A stretch of DNA of 64,000 bases from Candidatus Altimarinota bacterium. GTDB lineage: Bacteria > Patescibacteriota > Gracilibacteria > Absconditabacterales > Absconditicoccaceae. Where the stretch lies: the NCBI GenBank assembly GCA_021734475.1, contig JAIPIU010000003.1:119753-183752 (forward strand), in the 5' to 3' direction. Position numbers and translations under genes: made by a program. Below are positions 33,134 through 44,685 of this stretch, piece by piece; the first letter of the stretch is position 1; each line of letters opens with the position of its first letter. The notes under the pieces are model-generated. The model ran no database searches. It saw only the letters and a program-made list of their open reading frames with translations, and was not told the origin of the DNA.

Positions 33134-34012
33134 ATGAAAAAAATAATTCTGATCACTTTTATTCTATCTTGCCTATGAATCAGCTGGGCTACCGTATGAT
33201 GACCGACAATCATCGATAATATCTACTACGATCAAACTAGCAATTCTATCCGATATTCTCAGTCTTTCTACAACGGTTTATGATGAAGTAAAATTTTTCA
33301 ATATTGATTAGATAATAAACAAAAACAGCAAATCACACAATTATGAGATATGGAATTTATGGAAAATAGATTGATGTCAGATTTGGATCAGCTTAATAAT
33401 TATTTTATTAATCAATGATTTACTCCTCTCAAAGAATTTCAACTAGACAAATTAGCAATCAAAATATCACTTAAACTAGATCACTTCAACCAAATCCAAG
33501 ATAATGAATCTTTCCAAATCATCCAAGTAGCACCATACGACTATATAGACAATCCAGAAAATTATATGATGTCCGGATATGTAAGTAGCTATTGACGAAT
33601 CAATACAATATATCTAGGCGATCAAATCCTTTCACAAATACCTATATCTACTTGTCGCTTGGATCCAATAAATTTTAGATGAATGTGATTAGAAAATCTA
33701 GACACAACACTAATCATAGTTTCCTCTGCAAAAAAAGATTGCCGAGAGTGATGATACTTATGAGAAGAAGCACATATTATAGATTGAATCACTCCAAACC
33801 CACAATATTTTTTGGCTCACAATAGCCAAACTTTTGACCCTTACAACTATGTCCCCAATCGAGAATTGAAGCCTACTACATGATGATTGTATATCCAGCC
33901 ACAGATGGAGTGAGATAATATGGTACAAGGAAACATAGAAGTACAAAAAATAGAAAAAGTCTGATTATGGGATAGATTGATAGAATGGATAAAGAAGATA
34001 TTGGGATTATAG
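33134..34012 (+). CDS. Secreted hypothetical protein, 292 aa
   Basis: With UGA=Gly the protein begins with a Sec-type signal peptide (KKIILITFILSCLGISWA). The mature part is beta- and Asn/Gln-rich with cysteines in STCRLDP and KKDCREGG. It ends in a basic amphipathic stretch (LWDRLIEWIKKILGL). No family is recognised. It starts the run of exported proteins from 33 to 37 kb; 68 nt separate it from the first lipoprotein gene. Confidence 0.65.
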
Positions 34013-34080
34013 AAAATTAACTTTTGAAAAAGCATAAAAAATTAGTATGCTAAATTTAATTTATTTTCTTAATTAGAAAT

Positions 34081-34404
34081 ATGAAAACAATTCTCTTACT
34101 TTCCATTCTCTTTCTTTGATTAATCTCTCTTTCTGGTTGTGGCAACTGAAATAAAGTAACATGGCAAAGTTCATATTACGATGGATGAGTTGAAGATTCA
34201 AACCTTGTATATGGACCAATATTTACAAACTATGAAGGTTGTAAAAATTGGGCTATAAGCAAAGCGGCAGATGCTTATAATAATTATGTTTTATGTAATA
34301 AAAATTGTCATGATTCTGTGGATTGAACACCACTTTGTGAAGAAGTTGTAAGAAGCCGACAACCATTGCCAATAAGTAAAACATTTGAAAATTATGTGGA
34401 ATAA
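34081..34404 (+). CDS. Small lipoprotein, 107 aa
   Basis: Signal sequence with lipobox LSGC at residues 17-20, followed by a Gly/Asn linker. The mature part has five cysteines (YEGCKNW, LCNKNCH, PLCEE), which may form disulfides. One TGA glycine falls in the signal core. Family unknown. The similar stop-to-start spacing to the next genes suggests one operon of three lipoproteins. Confidence 0.7.
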
Positions 34405-34426
34405 TTTTATTTTCTAATTCTAAAAT

Positions 34427-34891
34427 ATGAAAAAAATTGTAATAGTTTTTTTTATTCTATTAGTAATATTATTGTGAGGTTGTAGTAAAAACCAAGAACC
34501 ACAAGAACCACAAAATAGCAATACACTTTCTAAAGCAGAACTTTTTGACAAGAAGAAAGAATGTGCAAGTTATGAAGAACAAATAAAACAAACTATTTCT
34601 GAAAGAAATAAATTATTTGAAACCGATCCATCAAAAAGCTATGAAAAATTACAAGAGATTTTTTATAGTCCAGAAAAGAATAGTTGTTTATATATCGTTA
34701 AAAGAGCTTTTTTTGATGTTTGTGAAGAAGAACACCAAGAACAACTTGTTTATGATTTTTTTAGTAAATACGAATGATGAATCATAGGTAGTAAAATATG
34801 TCCTTGTTCCAAAAGCCAACCAGATGAACATTGTGAATATGATTCATATTATTCAATAAACGACGAAATAACTAAATTAAAATGAGAATAA
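34427..34891 (+). CDS. Lipoprotein, 154 aa, paralogue of the next gene
   Basis: Lipobox LGGC (about 15-18). The mature part has ELFDKKKECASY, LQEIFYSPEKNSCLY and QLVYDFF, all repeated with changes in the product of 34914-35300. A CPCSK motif lies near the C-terminus. Family not known. Spacing of 22 nt on both sides supports co-transcription. Confidence 0.7.
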
Positions 34892-34913
34892 TTTTATTTT
34901 CTAATTCAGAACT

Positions 34914-35300
34914 ATGAAAAAGTTATTATTAATCTCAATTTTATTAGGAAGCATAATTCTTGCTGGTTGTGAAAAACAGCAATGATTTTCACAAGAAGAA
35001 TTATTTGATAAAAAACAAGAATGTGCTAAACATAAAGAAGATATCGAAAAAGATATTGCCGTAAGAAACTTTGGAAATCAGATTGAAGTTTTACAAGAAA
35101 TATTTTATAGCCCCATAAAAAATACATGTATGTATAAAGTACGATGAAAACTATCAACAACGCTCACAAATTGAGAAACTATAAATAGAGAACGAGAACA
35201 AGTATATGATTTCTTTACAAAAGAGATGATAACATGAACAAACAATCCTCTCAACGACGAATACTTTTATAGCAAACTTAAAGAACTAAAGTGAGAATAA
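34914..35300 (+). CDS. Lipoprotein, 128 aa, paralogue of the preceding gene
   Basis: Lipobox LAGC (about 17-20). ELFDKKQECAKH, LQEIFYSPIKNTCMY and QVYDFF match the preceding protein, showing tandem duplication. It lacks the Cys-rich C-terminal part of its neighbour. Function unknown; probably anchored on the outer face of the membrane. Confidence 0.7.
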
Positions 35301-35325
35301 TACTATTTAGATTAATTAGGAAAAC

Positions 35326-35799
35326 ATGGAAGAACTTAAAAGCATGAGAAAAATTGATGAGATGAAAAGAATTATTAATAGAATTGAAAAAATCTATGAT
35401 TGAATAATTATAAACGAATCATGAGAAGATTCATTTCAAACACCTAAAGAACAGGTTTTAAATTTTTTTAGATGTTGTTATGAATTAAAAGAGAATATAA
35501 AAATTGAGTTTCCTCAATTAAGACAAATTATTGAGAAAGAAATAGATAAAAATATTCGGATAAGCATTGTTTTAGATTGAGCAAATCAAGAAAAACACTG
35601 AAACTTAAATAATTCAAGATCACAAAAAGCGATCGGCAAAATAAATACACATATTCATATTTTCGATCCAAATTGAAAGAAGGATAGAACAGAATTAACT
35701 ATTGAAATAGATAACAATAAAATCGACTGTTTAGATTTATTAAAAAAAGCAAAAACAGAACGAGATGGAATATTGAATAAATTAAATCTTGTCTTATAA
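35326..35799 (+). CDS. Hypothetical protein, 157 aa
   Basis: Soluble, charged protein with UGA=Gly. Helical first half (MRKIDEMKRIINRIEKIYDG), then a beta segment IRISIVLDGANQ and KINTHIHIFDPNG, and a helical end. No signal peptide, so it differs from the lipoproteins before it. Family not recognised. Downstream is a short tRNA-like remnant. Confidence 0.55.
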
Positions 35800-35809
35800 A
35801 AATATAAAA

Positions 35810-35822
35810 TGGCAGAGTGGTC
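35810..35822 (+). other. tRNA-like 13-nt fragment
   Basis: TGGCAGAGTGGTC is identical to the D-arm side of tRNA-Ser at 56974-56986. The rest of a tRNA is missing. It may be a scar of an element that integrated at a tRNA gene, or chance. Confidence 0.3.
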
Positions 35823-35934
35823 TAAATAAACGATAAAAATATCCAATTCGATAGACACGCACTATCCATCATAATTCTACGACAGACTAGTACGAAACGT
35901 TAGATGTAATTTGGTTTATATAAAAAATATTTTC

Positions 35935-36378
35935 ATGCAAATATCAGAAAAAGACTTAGAACAATTTGATAAAATTTCCAATTTTTGAGAAGATTTTTTT
36001 TATTTCAATTTAGGCGTTGGACTTCAATATGAATACGCTTCTGGAAACACAAGGTATTCTGTTCCATATTTAGAAATGTGAAAAGAATTATGGAAAGCTT
36101 TTAATACAGAATTATATGAGTTAATATGCAATAGTTCAAAAAAACAATCTAAAGAACGAGTACAAGATATAATTACTGGAGACATAAGAAACCTTGCTAT
36201 AGGAATAGTTTCAACAATCACTTCTAAATATGATGTTTCAATAGGAATTGCTATTCCAGTTGCTGCACTTCTAATCAAAAAGGGCATTTCATCTTATTGT
36301 TCGAAAAAACCAATCAAAAGCAAAAAAACGGTAACCGAAATTTTAAGTAATAAAAAGACAGTTTTTAAAAAAAGCTAA
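35935..36378 (+). CDS. Hypothetical protein, 147 aa
   Basis: With UGA=Gly: an acidic N-terminus, LGVGLQYEYASGNTRYSV, a central helix (WKAFNTELYELICN), then a hydrophobic segment (DVSIGIAIPVAALLIKKGI, about 105-123) and a lysine-rich tail. The segment may be a single membrane helix. Family not recognised. 135 nt after the preceding gene; no clear promoter. The 185-nt spacer after it holds no gene. Confidence 0.5.
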
Positions 36379-36563
36379 AATAACTACATCTAAAAGCCGA
36401 TACGCAATATTCTTCGAATATCGTACCATCAATGAACATAAAACGAAATCACTTCATATAATTTAATTTTCATTTGAAAATCATTTTCTAAATCCTAAAT
36501 TATCACTCGCACGAAACCAACAACACCCAAAATACCCCATTTAAATCCTAGCAACCTATACAA

Positions 36564-37262
36564 ATGAAAAAACATTTCTATTTTTGAGAAAAAATCAAAG
36601 AATACGATGTTAGAGTACTCAATGAAAGAGAAGTCAGAGCATGAGCTTGAATATTATTTTTCTTTGCTATGATAGCATTTTTCCAAGCTTGTACACTATG
36701 AAATCTCTACGTCATACAATTATTTGTAATCGCGTTTTTGATAGATTTTATCATCAGAGTTTTGATCAACCCAAAATATTCTCCAAGTCTAACTCTCTGA
36801 AGATTATTCGTATCTAGCCAAAAACCAGAATATGTCTGAGCTCCACAAAAAAGATTTGCTCGAGCAATATGACTAATACTAGCAATTATAATGTTCTTTA
36901 CAGTCGTAATTCAAGGAACTATATGACCAGTCAATGCAATAATATGCGTGATATGTTTAATATTCCTATTCTTCGAATCAGTTTTTGGTATCTGTATATG
37001 ATGCTACGTATACAATCTATTCAACAAAGAAAAAGCACAACTCTGTCCATGATGAGTATGTGAAATTGTTAAAAAAGAGCCTATACAAAAAACCAATCGA
37101 ATACAAATTCTGATTTTAATTTTAGCTATTGGATTATTATTTACAGTATCAGCTACTGGTCTTATCAAAATAAATAAAAATCCAAATATTGAAAATAATA
37201 TAACACAGTCAATAACTGAACCAGTTTGATGATGTACAAGTACTTGTATGTTTAGTAAGTAA
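36564..37262 (+). CDS. DUF4395 membrane protein
   Basis: 232 residues with UGA=Gly. Pattern of DUF4395: NEREVRAGAGILFF first helix, FLIDFIIRVLINPKYSPSL, VGAPQKRFARAIGL, and an end FESVFGICIGCYVYNLF with the conserved Cys pair. A further C-terminal helix and a CTSTC tail follow. DUF4395 proteins often neighbour rhodanese or thiol-redox genes; none is adjacent here. Function unknown, possibly sulfur or thiol chemistry at the membrane. Confidence 0.75.
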
Positions 37263-37283
37263 TTTTATCATCTAAAAAAAATA

Positions 37284-37919
37284 ATGGTCTTTGATTTGCA
37301 ATATCGTTTAGATGAAACAATAGATAAAATAAAAGAAGAAGCAATCGATGAATACAATAGTTTTTATAATATGAATATAGACAAATCAACAATTAAACTA
37401 TATATTTTTAAAGATAGACAAACTCTAGATGAAATAAAATGAAAAAAGACAGAAAATCGAATGATTGCAAACGCAAAATGAACACATATTTATCTATACG
37501 ACCTAGATAAAGTAGAAGAAATAAGCAAATGATACCACAAAAAAGACATATCTAGATACCATGAAACAATAAGACACGAGATAGCTCATTCATTCTATTG
37601 GCTATATTTAAATTGAAATTATTTCCGCGCTAATCGATTAAACGAGGGTATGGCAATATATTTATCATGACAAATAAAAAGAAAAAATAAACCCGTAGAA
37701 TTCAAAAATTTCTTAAATTTTCGAGACAATGAGTGAGAACAAGTATATATAGAATCCTGATTTATAATAGAATTTTTAATAAATAATTATGATAAAGAAA
37801 AAATACTTGAATTGATAAGATATCTTTGAAAAATAAAGTCTAAAGAAGAATTTTTTGAAACATTTAAAGACATTTATTGATTCGAATTAACTTATGAAAA
37901 TATTAATAAATTAATCTAA
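37284..37919 (+). CDS. HExxH metallopeptidase-like protein
   Basis: 211 residues with UGA=Gly. RHEIAHSFYW (about 100) is an HExxH zinc motif, and RLNEGMAIYLSG 20 residues later supplies the third ligand in a gluzincin-like (peptidase MA-type) arrangement. There is no signal peptide, so it may act in the cytosol. 21 nt downstream of the DUF4395 gene, probably the same transcript. Substrate unknown. Confidence 0.68.
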
Positions 37920-37926
37920 ATAAAAT

Positions 37927-38601
37927 CTATTTCTTAATCTTAACTCTAAACACTTCCGAAATATTAAAACAAAATTCCGCTAATAAATACACTTGATGTA
38001 AATCTACTATATCAAATACCTTTTGCCCTTCTTTCAATTTTCCAAAATCAATTTCTATATCCAGACCATAGTCCTTGCCTCACTTCCGTTCTACGAAATA
38101 ATCAGCATACTTCATATCAAACTTTATTTTAGATAATTTTTTTTCTTTTAAAATAAAGGTTTTTTGTTTTACAAAATCATCTATTTTTAGCTTCACATCT
38201 GCAGTTTCGATATGATTAAGTACATTTCTCATAAATCTAATCACCTGTTCAAATGCGAAATATTTGTCTTTCAGTTTTTTTTTGAGAAATAATTCAAACT
38301 TTTTTTCCGTTTCTATCATTTCTCTCATCACAGAGAATATCCCCCTAAACGAATTGATCTCTACCATATATCAGAATATATTTTTCTTGTCAGGATTAGA
38401 ATAAATATCAGATAATATTTTTTTGATCACCATTCACCTCAAAACAAAATTTTTCTTATCTCAGGTATGAATCCTACAATCTTGAACATCCACAGACATA
38501 TCCTTGATTTTGATCTGCTTTTCCAAAAATTTTCATAAATACAAAAATCTATAAAATCATTGAAGAAGCTGAATATTCTGTTGGATTTTATCACTTTGCA
38601 T
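37927..38601 (-). CDS. Hypothetical protein, 224 aa
   Basis: With UGA=Gly it begins MQSDKIQQNIQLLQGFYRFL. Beta-like segments (KQIKIKDMSVDVQDC, KNFVLRGMVIKKIL) lead to an LFLKKKLKDKYFAFEQ helix and a final acidic strand (YGLDIEIDFGKL). Soluble. Family not recognised. It lies 24 nt downstream of the DUF4012 gene on the same strand and converges on the HExxH gene. Confidence 0.6.
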
Positions 38602-38625
38602 ATTATAATATTAGTAATAAAAATC

Positions 38626-40236
38626 CTACTTTCTAACTTGAAACTTTACATTCAAAGACTTACTCTTACCATTATCATTTATTCTCATCTGGTAAAATAA
38701 TCCATTAGCAAATGGAGCAACAAAATATTTATTATTGAATATCTCTCACTTCACATCCAATATATCTATACTAAATGGGAAATAGACAGTAGCCTTGGTT
38801 TCTCGCCATTTTTTTACAAGATCTGGTTCATAGACGGCCGGTTTGAGAGCCAATATTGATTGTTCTCTATCAGTCAAAGTGATTCAGTATTTTTTTTCTA
38901 AACTTGCAATAAAATCAAAATATTCTTGTGGTATACTAAGCGTATACAAAATCTTCATATCATAAATTCATTGTGGTAAATCTTTGATATTTATCACATC
39001 AGTATTTGACTCCAACAATACATCTCATATTGTATTTTTTATCTGGATCTTCTTAGAAACAAATCAGTCTACCTTATTAAAAGAGTTATTGGTGTCCCAA
39101 GCATAGATATTATCAGTGGAAAATACCGTCTGCAAATTAGTACTTTTTACAAAAGCACTCAGTCATGTAGATACATTGGAAAGATATATACTAAACATAT
39201 TTTTATCCAAAATATCCTGAAATTGATTAACAAAATTTTTTGTTAAAAGCTCTTTATTCTGATTAAAAAAATCTTTAACCTCCTTAATATAGATTTCTTT
39301 CTTGTTACCGCGCACCTCATTCCTTATAAGGTCGACTGAAGCATTGAGAAACTGTCGCTCCCATATTTTTTCTTTGATTCACGGCATCAATTTTTCGATC
39401 AGATCAGACCTAATAAAAATCACTCATTTTATATACTTATGCAAAAGTTTATCATATAAATCTGGAGCCATAGTCTTTTCTACTTTTGCCATATCATATG
39501 TTTCATTAAACATCTTTTCATAGAGATCTTTTATATTCTTTCCATCTACATCACTAAATCCAAATTTATTAGCTGATATAAATCATATTTGAGGATCTGA
39601 TAAAAATGCAGTAGACCAATTAGGAACTCTAAGACGAGTATTGTAAGCAATAAAATCAGGATAATACGAATCCACTATCTCAAGAGTTTCTATATGTCAT
39701 TGGTTAACTCTAATGAAAGCAAACGATCCAAAAAATCATCAATTAGGTCTCTTTTCATTAGTATTTTCCAACAATACAAGATAATTAAAAGGCTGATCTT
39801 TTCATAATAAAGTAAATATTTCTTGTTTATAATTCCATGCCTTAGCTACAAAATCCATCAAATAGTTATAATTTGAAAATCACAGTTTACCTAGATAATC
39901 TCTATGTTTTTTAACATACAGCCATATCTCATCTATTTCTTTTTCTCTAGTAATCATAACATTATCTCACTCTACATAATCTTGCACTACTTCATCCAAA
40001 TCCAATAAAAACTCTGAAACACTTCTATCAAAATTCCAAAAATAAAAAGAAATCTGATTTAAATCTTCTTTAAACACATCTATCTTATCTTTTGAAAAAA
40101 CTAAATTAGTAACATTAGAATAAAACGAGAATATAGAAAAACAAAAAACAAGAAAAAATATATAAATCCAAGTATTGAAATTAAAATTCTTCCAAAATGA
40201 TTTTTCTTGATCTTTTTTTATTCCAAACGTAAGCAT
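38626..40236 (-). CDS. DUF4012 domain protein, membrane-anchored
   Basis: 536 residues with UGA=Gly. One membrane helix near the N-terminus (TWIYIFFLVFCFSIFSFYSN, about 20-40). The diagnostic stretch LLENTNEKRPNGGFFGSFAF (about 155) with an IRVNQG strand is the core of DUF4012. The rest is mainly alternating helix and strand to a beta-rich end. DUF4012 proteins are probable cell-surface proteins of unknown function. 160 nt downstream of secY, possibly a separate transcript. Confidence 0.75.
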
Positions 40237-40396
40237 ACTAATAACAAATAAGTAATATACGAATAACTAATAACTAATTACAAATCACAATCAACAAAAA
40301 ATCACAATAAATTATATTAATATATTTTTTAATTAAGAAAAAAGACGCCAATTGACGCCCCTTCTTTTGAATATTTAAGAACTACTTCACATATAT

Positions 40397-41758
40397 CTAG
40401 ATACCTTTAAGGTTTTCTCAAACAGCATCCAAGTCAAACTTTTCATATTTTTGCATTAGCAAATCAGCTTGTACTTTGTTTATTATATCTTGTACAACTC
40501 ATACTATAATTATCACTCATGATCATGTAACTACTACAGGTAAGGATCATATACTCTGAACTAAATCTTGTATAAATGGTACATAACTTATCAAATAACT
40601 ATAAGATCATATCAATGCCAATCAAACTCATCCCCATAGACACAAATGCATCAATATTCAGTTTAAATATTTAGCTGTCTCTTTTCATGGTCTAATACCA
40701 GGCACAAAACCTCATCTTTTTTGAATATTATCAGATATTTTATCTGGACTAAACGTAATCAAAGTATAGAAAAACGTAAACGCTACTATCAAAATAAAAT
40801 AAAATAATATAGCCCAAGCTCAAGGTTGTTGAGAATATATATTTAGATTACTTTCTATCCACGTAGAAAATCCCACTAATTTAGCATTCATTGGCTGAAA
40901 TTGAACAATCATTTTTGATAATAAATATGGGAAAGATACAAACGCAATAGCAAAGATAATAGGTATCATACCTACAGGATTCATTGGTATTGGAAGAGTT
41001 GATGTTTGTTCTACTTTTCACCTCCTAGCATAGACGACCGGAATCTCTTTCATAGACTTGAGTATAAATATTGAGAATAATATCAAAACCAAAACTATTA
41101 CAAGCATAAATACTATTACTCCCCAGAAACTACTAGATCAACTAACATCACTATATATTTGCTGAGTCATTCATGCAACTATAGATGCAAATATCAACAA
41201 CGATACTCAGTTAGAAACACCTTTTTCTGTAATCAGTTCTCCCAATCGCATCAACATAATAGCACCAACAGTCATAACAAATGCTGACAATAAAACATTA
41301 ATAAGCGATGTTTGAATTACTGTAGATCACAAAAGATAATTTATAAAATATACCATTCCTATACCTTGCAAAAAAGCCAAAGGTAATGTCAAATATCTTG
41401 TATATTGTTGTATTTTCATTTGTCATGCTTCACCCTGTTCTGTTAACTCTTCCAATTTTGGAATAACAGATCACATAAGTTGCATTATAATAGATGCATT
41501 GATATAAGGAGCCAATCATATTGCTATTATAGAAAAGCTATCCAAAGCTCATCACAATAACATTACAAAATAACCAAGTCCTCATGCTGCTCATGCATCC
41601 AATGTTCTTCACATCAAAGCATGAATATCAACAAAAGGTACTGGTAAAAATACCAATAATCTGTAAATAGCAAGAATAATGAGAGTAAACACTATCTTAT
41701 CAACTATATATTTATTTTTAAACACAGATTGAATAGTTTTCAAAGTTTTATCTCGCAT
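40397..41758 (-). CDS. secY: Preprotein translocase subunit SecY
   Basis: 453 residues with UGA=Gly and ten membrane helices. N-terminal VFKNKYIVDKIVFTLIILAIYR and the PFVDI loop are typical, as are the proline-rich cytoplasmic loops (LPIPMNPVGMIPIIF-like). SecY forms the protein-conducting channel with SecE and SecG. It is the last gene of the spc cluster here, directly after rplO (24 nt). adk and map, often next, are absent. Confidence 0.95.
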
Positions 41759-41782
41759 TTTAAAATATTTTTTTATAAAACA

Positions 41783-42265
41783 CTAATCTGATTTTTTTTC
41801 CGATTTTTTTTCTAATATTTTAGCTCCAGCTTTTTGAATCTTATCTGAAGCCGTTTTGGAAAACAAATCAATACCATCAAAATCCAAAACTTTAGAAAAA
41901 TCTCAATTTCAAAGGATTTTAACTTTTGCAGATTCTTTTTTTATATAACCAAATTCTTTCAAAAGCTTTTTATTTACACAATCCTTTTCTTTTATTCTTT
42001 CATCCTTGTTTAAAGTTCACAAATTAACAACAGATATTTCTTCAAGTAATTTAAAATATCTTTTGAATCATTTGTGTTTAGGTCGTCTTTGAACCAAAGA
42101 CGTTTGACCTCATTCAAAACCAGGATTTCTAGAATATCATGTTCTTGCCTTTTGTCATTTCATTCATTTTCATGAATAATTTCATCTACCAGAAGAGTTT
42201 CATCTTCCTCTTCTTTTTGCTTTATCTGTAAGTCAAGAACTTCTCTTTAAATCATGTAATTTCAT
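41783..42265 (-). CDS. rplO: Ribosomal protein L15
   Basis: 160 residues with UGA=Gly. MKLHDLKRSSG starts the family pattern, followed by a glycine/arginine-rich segment (KRRGRGNSSGRGNYSGKGMKGQKAR) written here only in part as motif, and FEGGQTSLVQRRPKHKGF. The C-terminal tail is lysine-rich. Binds 23S rRNA late in 50S assembly. It directly follows rpsE: the rpmD (L30) gene usually between them is missing. Confidence 0.94.
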
Positions 42266-42293
42266 TTTTCATTAATAAACTTTAATAAAAATA

Positions 42294-42989
42294 CTATTTA
42301 GATTTTTTTTCTTTAGTTTCTTTTGTATCAGTTTTAGCTTCTACTTTTTTTTCAACTTTCTTTTCTATTTTCTTTTCTTCAGTTTTAACTTCTACTTTTT
42401 TTTCAACCTTCTTCTCTATTTTCTTTTCTTCAGTTTTAACTTCCTTATTATTTAGATTATCTCACTCTTCAGAAACATCAGTTTCAGGTTTCTTTTCATG
42501 TAAAGAAACAAAGAAATCAGCATGTTTATATTTTGACAATGCTTTAATTGTAGCCAAAGCATTATTCAATTTATTATTTGATCATATTATCTTGGACAAA
42601 ACATTTCCATATCAAGCAAGTTCCAAAACAGCCCTAACAGAAGATCATGCTTTTAAACCAGTACCAGCAGAAGCTGGTAATAATTTAATAAAACAAGCTT
42701 TATAATTCAAAGAAATAGGATAAGGAACAGTATCAGATCTAGTAATAGGTACTTGAAACATATTTTTATAAGCTTCATTAGAAGCTTTTTTTATAGCAGA
42801 AGTAACATCTCATCATTTAGATAATCAGATTCCAATTTTTCATTTTTTATTACCAACCAAAACTGTAGCTCTAAAAGAAAGCCTTCTACCTCAAGTAGTA
42901 ACTCTAGTAACTCTTCTAACTTCCAATAAAAGTTCATCAAATTCCTTCTTTGTTTTATTTTTACTTCAAGATTCTTGTCTCTGTCTCAT
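42294..42989 (-). CDS. rpsE: Ribosomal protein S5 with repetitive charged C-terminal extension
   Basis: 231 residues with UGA=Gly. The S5 N-domain (VRRVTRVTTGGRRLSFRA, KGKIGIGLSKGGDV) and C-domain (LLPASAGTGLKAGSS) are intact to about residue 160. The last 60 residues are Lys/Glu/Val repeats, with EEKKIEKKVEKKVE occurring twice. Usual S5 is about 165 residues. S5 forms part of the mRNA entry and helps accuracy. The extension is probably disordered or coiled coil. Confidence 0.95.
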
Positions 42990-43016
42990 GAATAAAATAA
43001 TTTATATAATAAAGTT

Positions 43017-43376
43017 TTAGAATTTTAATCAAGCTTCTCTAAGTCATTCAGCGAAAGCTTTGATTCTTCCATGGTACAAATTTCCATTTCTGTCAAACGA
43101 TATTTTTTCTATTTTTTGACTTAATATTTTTTTACCAAATTCCAATCAAGCAGATTGAGCTCTATTAGTTTTAGTATCTCATTTAGCTCATTTATCGCTA
43201 AAATGTCCCAAAACTTTTCATGTATTATCTATAAGTTGAGCAGATACATACATGTTAGATTTTTGAATTATTACTCTTGGATTTTCAGAATTTGCCTTTA
43301 TCACAGAATTAACTCTAAATTTTCTCCTTTTATAACTACCAGTTTTTTTCTTCAACTGTATTTTCAGATTTCTCAT
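43017..43376 (-). CDS. rplR: Ribosomal protein L18
   Basis: 119 residues with UGA=Gly. Basic N-terminus [33 protein letters not shown], and the end [26 protein letters not shown] are diagnostic. It binds 5S rRNA in the central protuberance. Standard position between rplF and rpsE; 27-nt spacing to rpsE. Confidence 0.95.
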
Positions 43377-43406
43377 CTGTATATTTAATTAAAAAATAAA
43401 CATTTT

Positions 43407-43952
43407 TTATTTCTTAGCGGATTTACCTGCTTTCAACTTAATTACTTCATCAAAGTATCTAATTCATTTTCCCTTGTATGGCTCTGGTGGTCTAAGGAAT
43501 CTTATATTAGCAGCTACCTCTCATAAATTTTGTTTATCTATAGACTTCATAGTTATGATAGAATTTCATTTAGGATCTTGATCTACAGCAACTTCTATAT
43601 CTTTTGGAACCTCAAAATTTACTTTATGAGATAATCCTAAAGATAAAACCAATTTATTTCATTCAAGTTTTGCTAAATATCAAACTCATGTAACCAATAA
43701 TTTTTTTTCATATCAATTAGTAACTCACTCAACCATATTAGATATCAAAGTTCTAGTTAAACCCCATATGTTTCTTTTTTCATCATCCAAAACCTCTACA
43801 ATAAGCTCCTTTTCTTCTTTTTTCAAATTCACACAATCCAAAAAATTATATGATAATTCTCATTTTGGTCACTTTACTTTTATCAGATTTTTTTCTATTG
43901 TAACCTCAACTCCATCTGGAATAATTATAGGTTTTTTTCAAATCTTTGACAT
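43407..43952 (-). CDS. rplF: Ribosomal protein L6
   Basis: 181 residues with UGA=Gly. MSKIGKKPIIIPDGVEV and the C-terminal PEPYKGKGIRYFDEV signature identify it. Two related alpha/beta domains, normal length. It binds 23S rRNA near the factor site. A short spacer with TAAGCG repeats (43975-44005) separates it from rpsH. Confidence 0.96.
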
Positions 43953-44015
43953 CACTAATTATTTTAAATTGTTAAAGCGTTAAAACGTTTAAGCGCTTAA
44001 GCGTTTAGTCGTTTT

Positions 44016-44420
44016 TTAATATATTTCAGCAATTAATTCTCATCATACTTTCTTTTTCTTAGCTACATGCGTAGACATAAGTCATTGATTAGTAGATATT
44101 ATACCAATACCTTTACCACCTGCTACTGACTTTATATCTTTATAAGATACATACCAAGGTCTAGAAGGTTTAGAATAAAATTTTACTTCAGGAATATCAT
44201 CAACTGGATTTTCAACAGCCTTCAAAGAAACCTTAATAAATCTTTTTTTTCAGTCTTCTATAACTTCAAAATTTTTAACAAAACCATACTGTTTTAGTAA
44301 TTCCAAAATTTTGATCTTAAAATTAGAATAAACAACTCCTTCTACAGTCAACTTATGTGCCATATAAGCATTCTTTATTCTTATAAGTAAGTCATGAACT
44401 GGTGCATTAACATACGTCAT
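44016..44420 (-). CDS. rpsH: Ribosomal protein S8
   Basis: 134 residues with UGA=Gly. The N-terminal HDLLIRIKNAYMAHK helix and C-terminal VAGGKGIGIISTNQGLMSTHVAKKK-type ending (SxTxG-like loop) fit S8. It binds the 16S central domain and commonly autoregulates the spc operon. The left end could be off by 1 nt because a T-run is hard to count; the reading frame is clear. Confidence 0.94.
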
Positions 44421-44458
44421 TATTATTTTAAATTAATAATAAATATATCCAAAATATA

Positions 44459-44674
44459 TTACCAACTAGCTTTTTTCAATCACATAATCATTCATTCTCT
44501 GGCATATCTCCTCAAACAAACTCTACATATACCAAAATCCCTGATATAAGCTTTTGATCTACCACACAATCTACATCTATTGTAGTATCTAGTTGATCTA
44601 TGCAAAGCTTTTCACTCTACAAATCTTTTTTCATACATTTTTCTTTGTTTTTCTTTCAATGCAGCTCTTGCCAT
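44459..44674 (-). CDS. rpsN: Ribosomal protein S14, zinc-binding type
   Basis: 71 residues. [21 protein letters not shown] has the four zinc-ligand cysteines of the short C+ type of S14. The end is LRRYAREGMIMGLKKASW. It sits between rplE and rpsH, 11 nt after rplE stops. Confidence 0.95.
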
Positions 44675-44685
44675 TAAGATAATTC

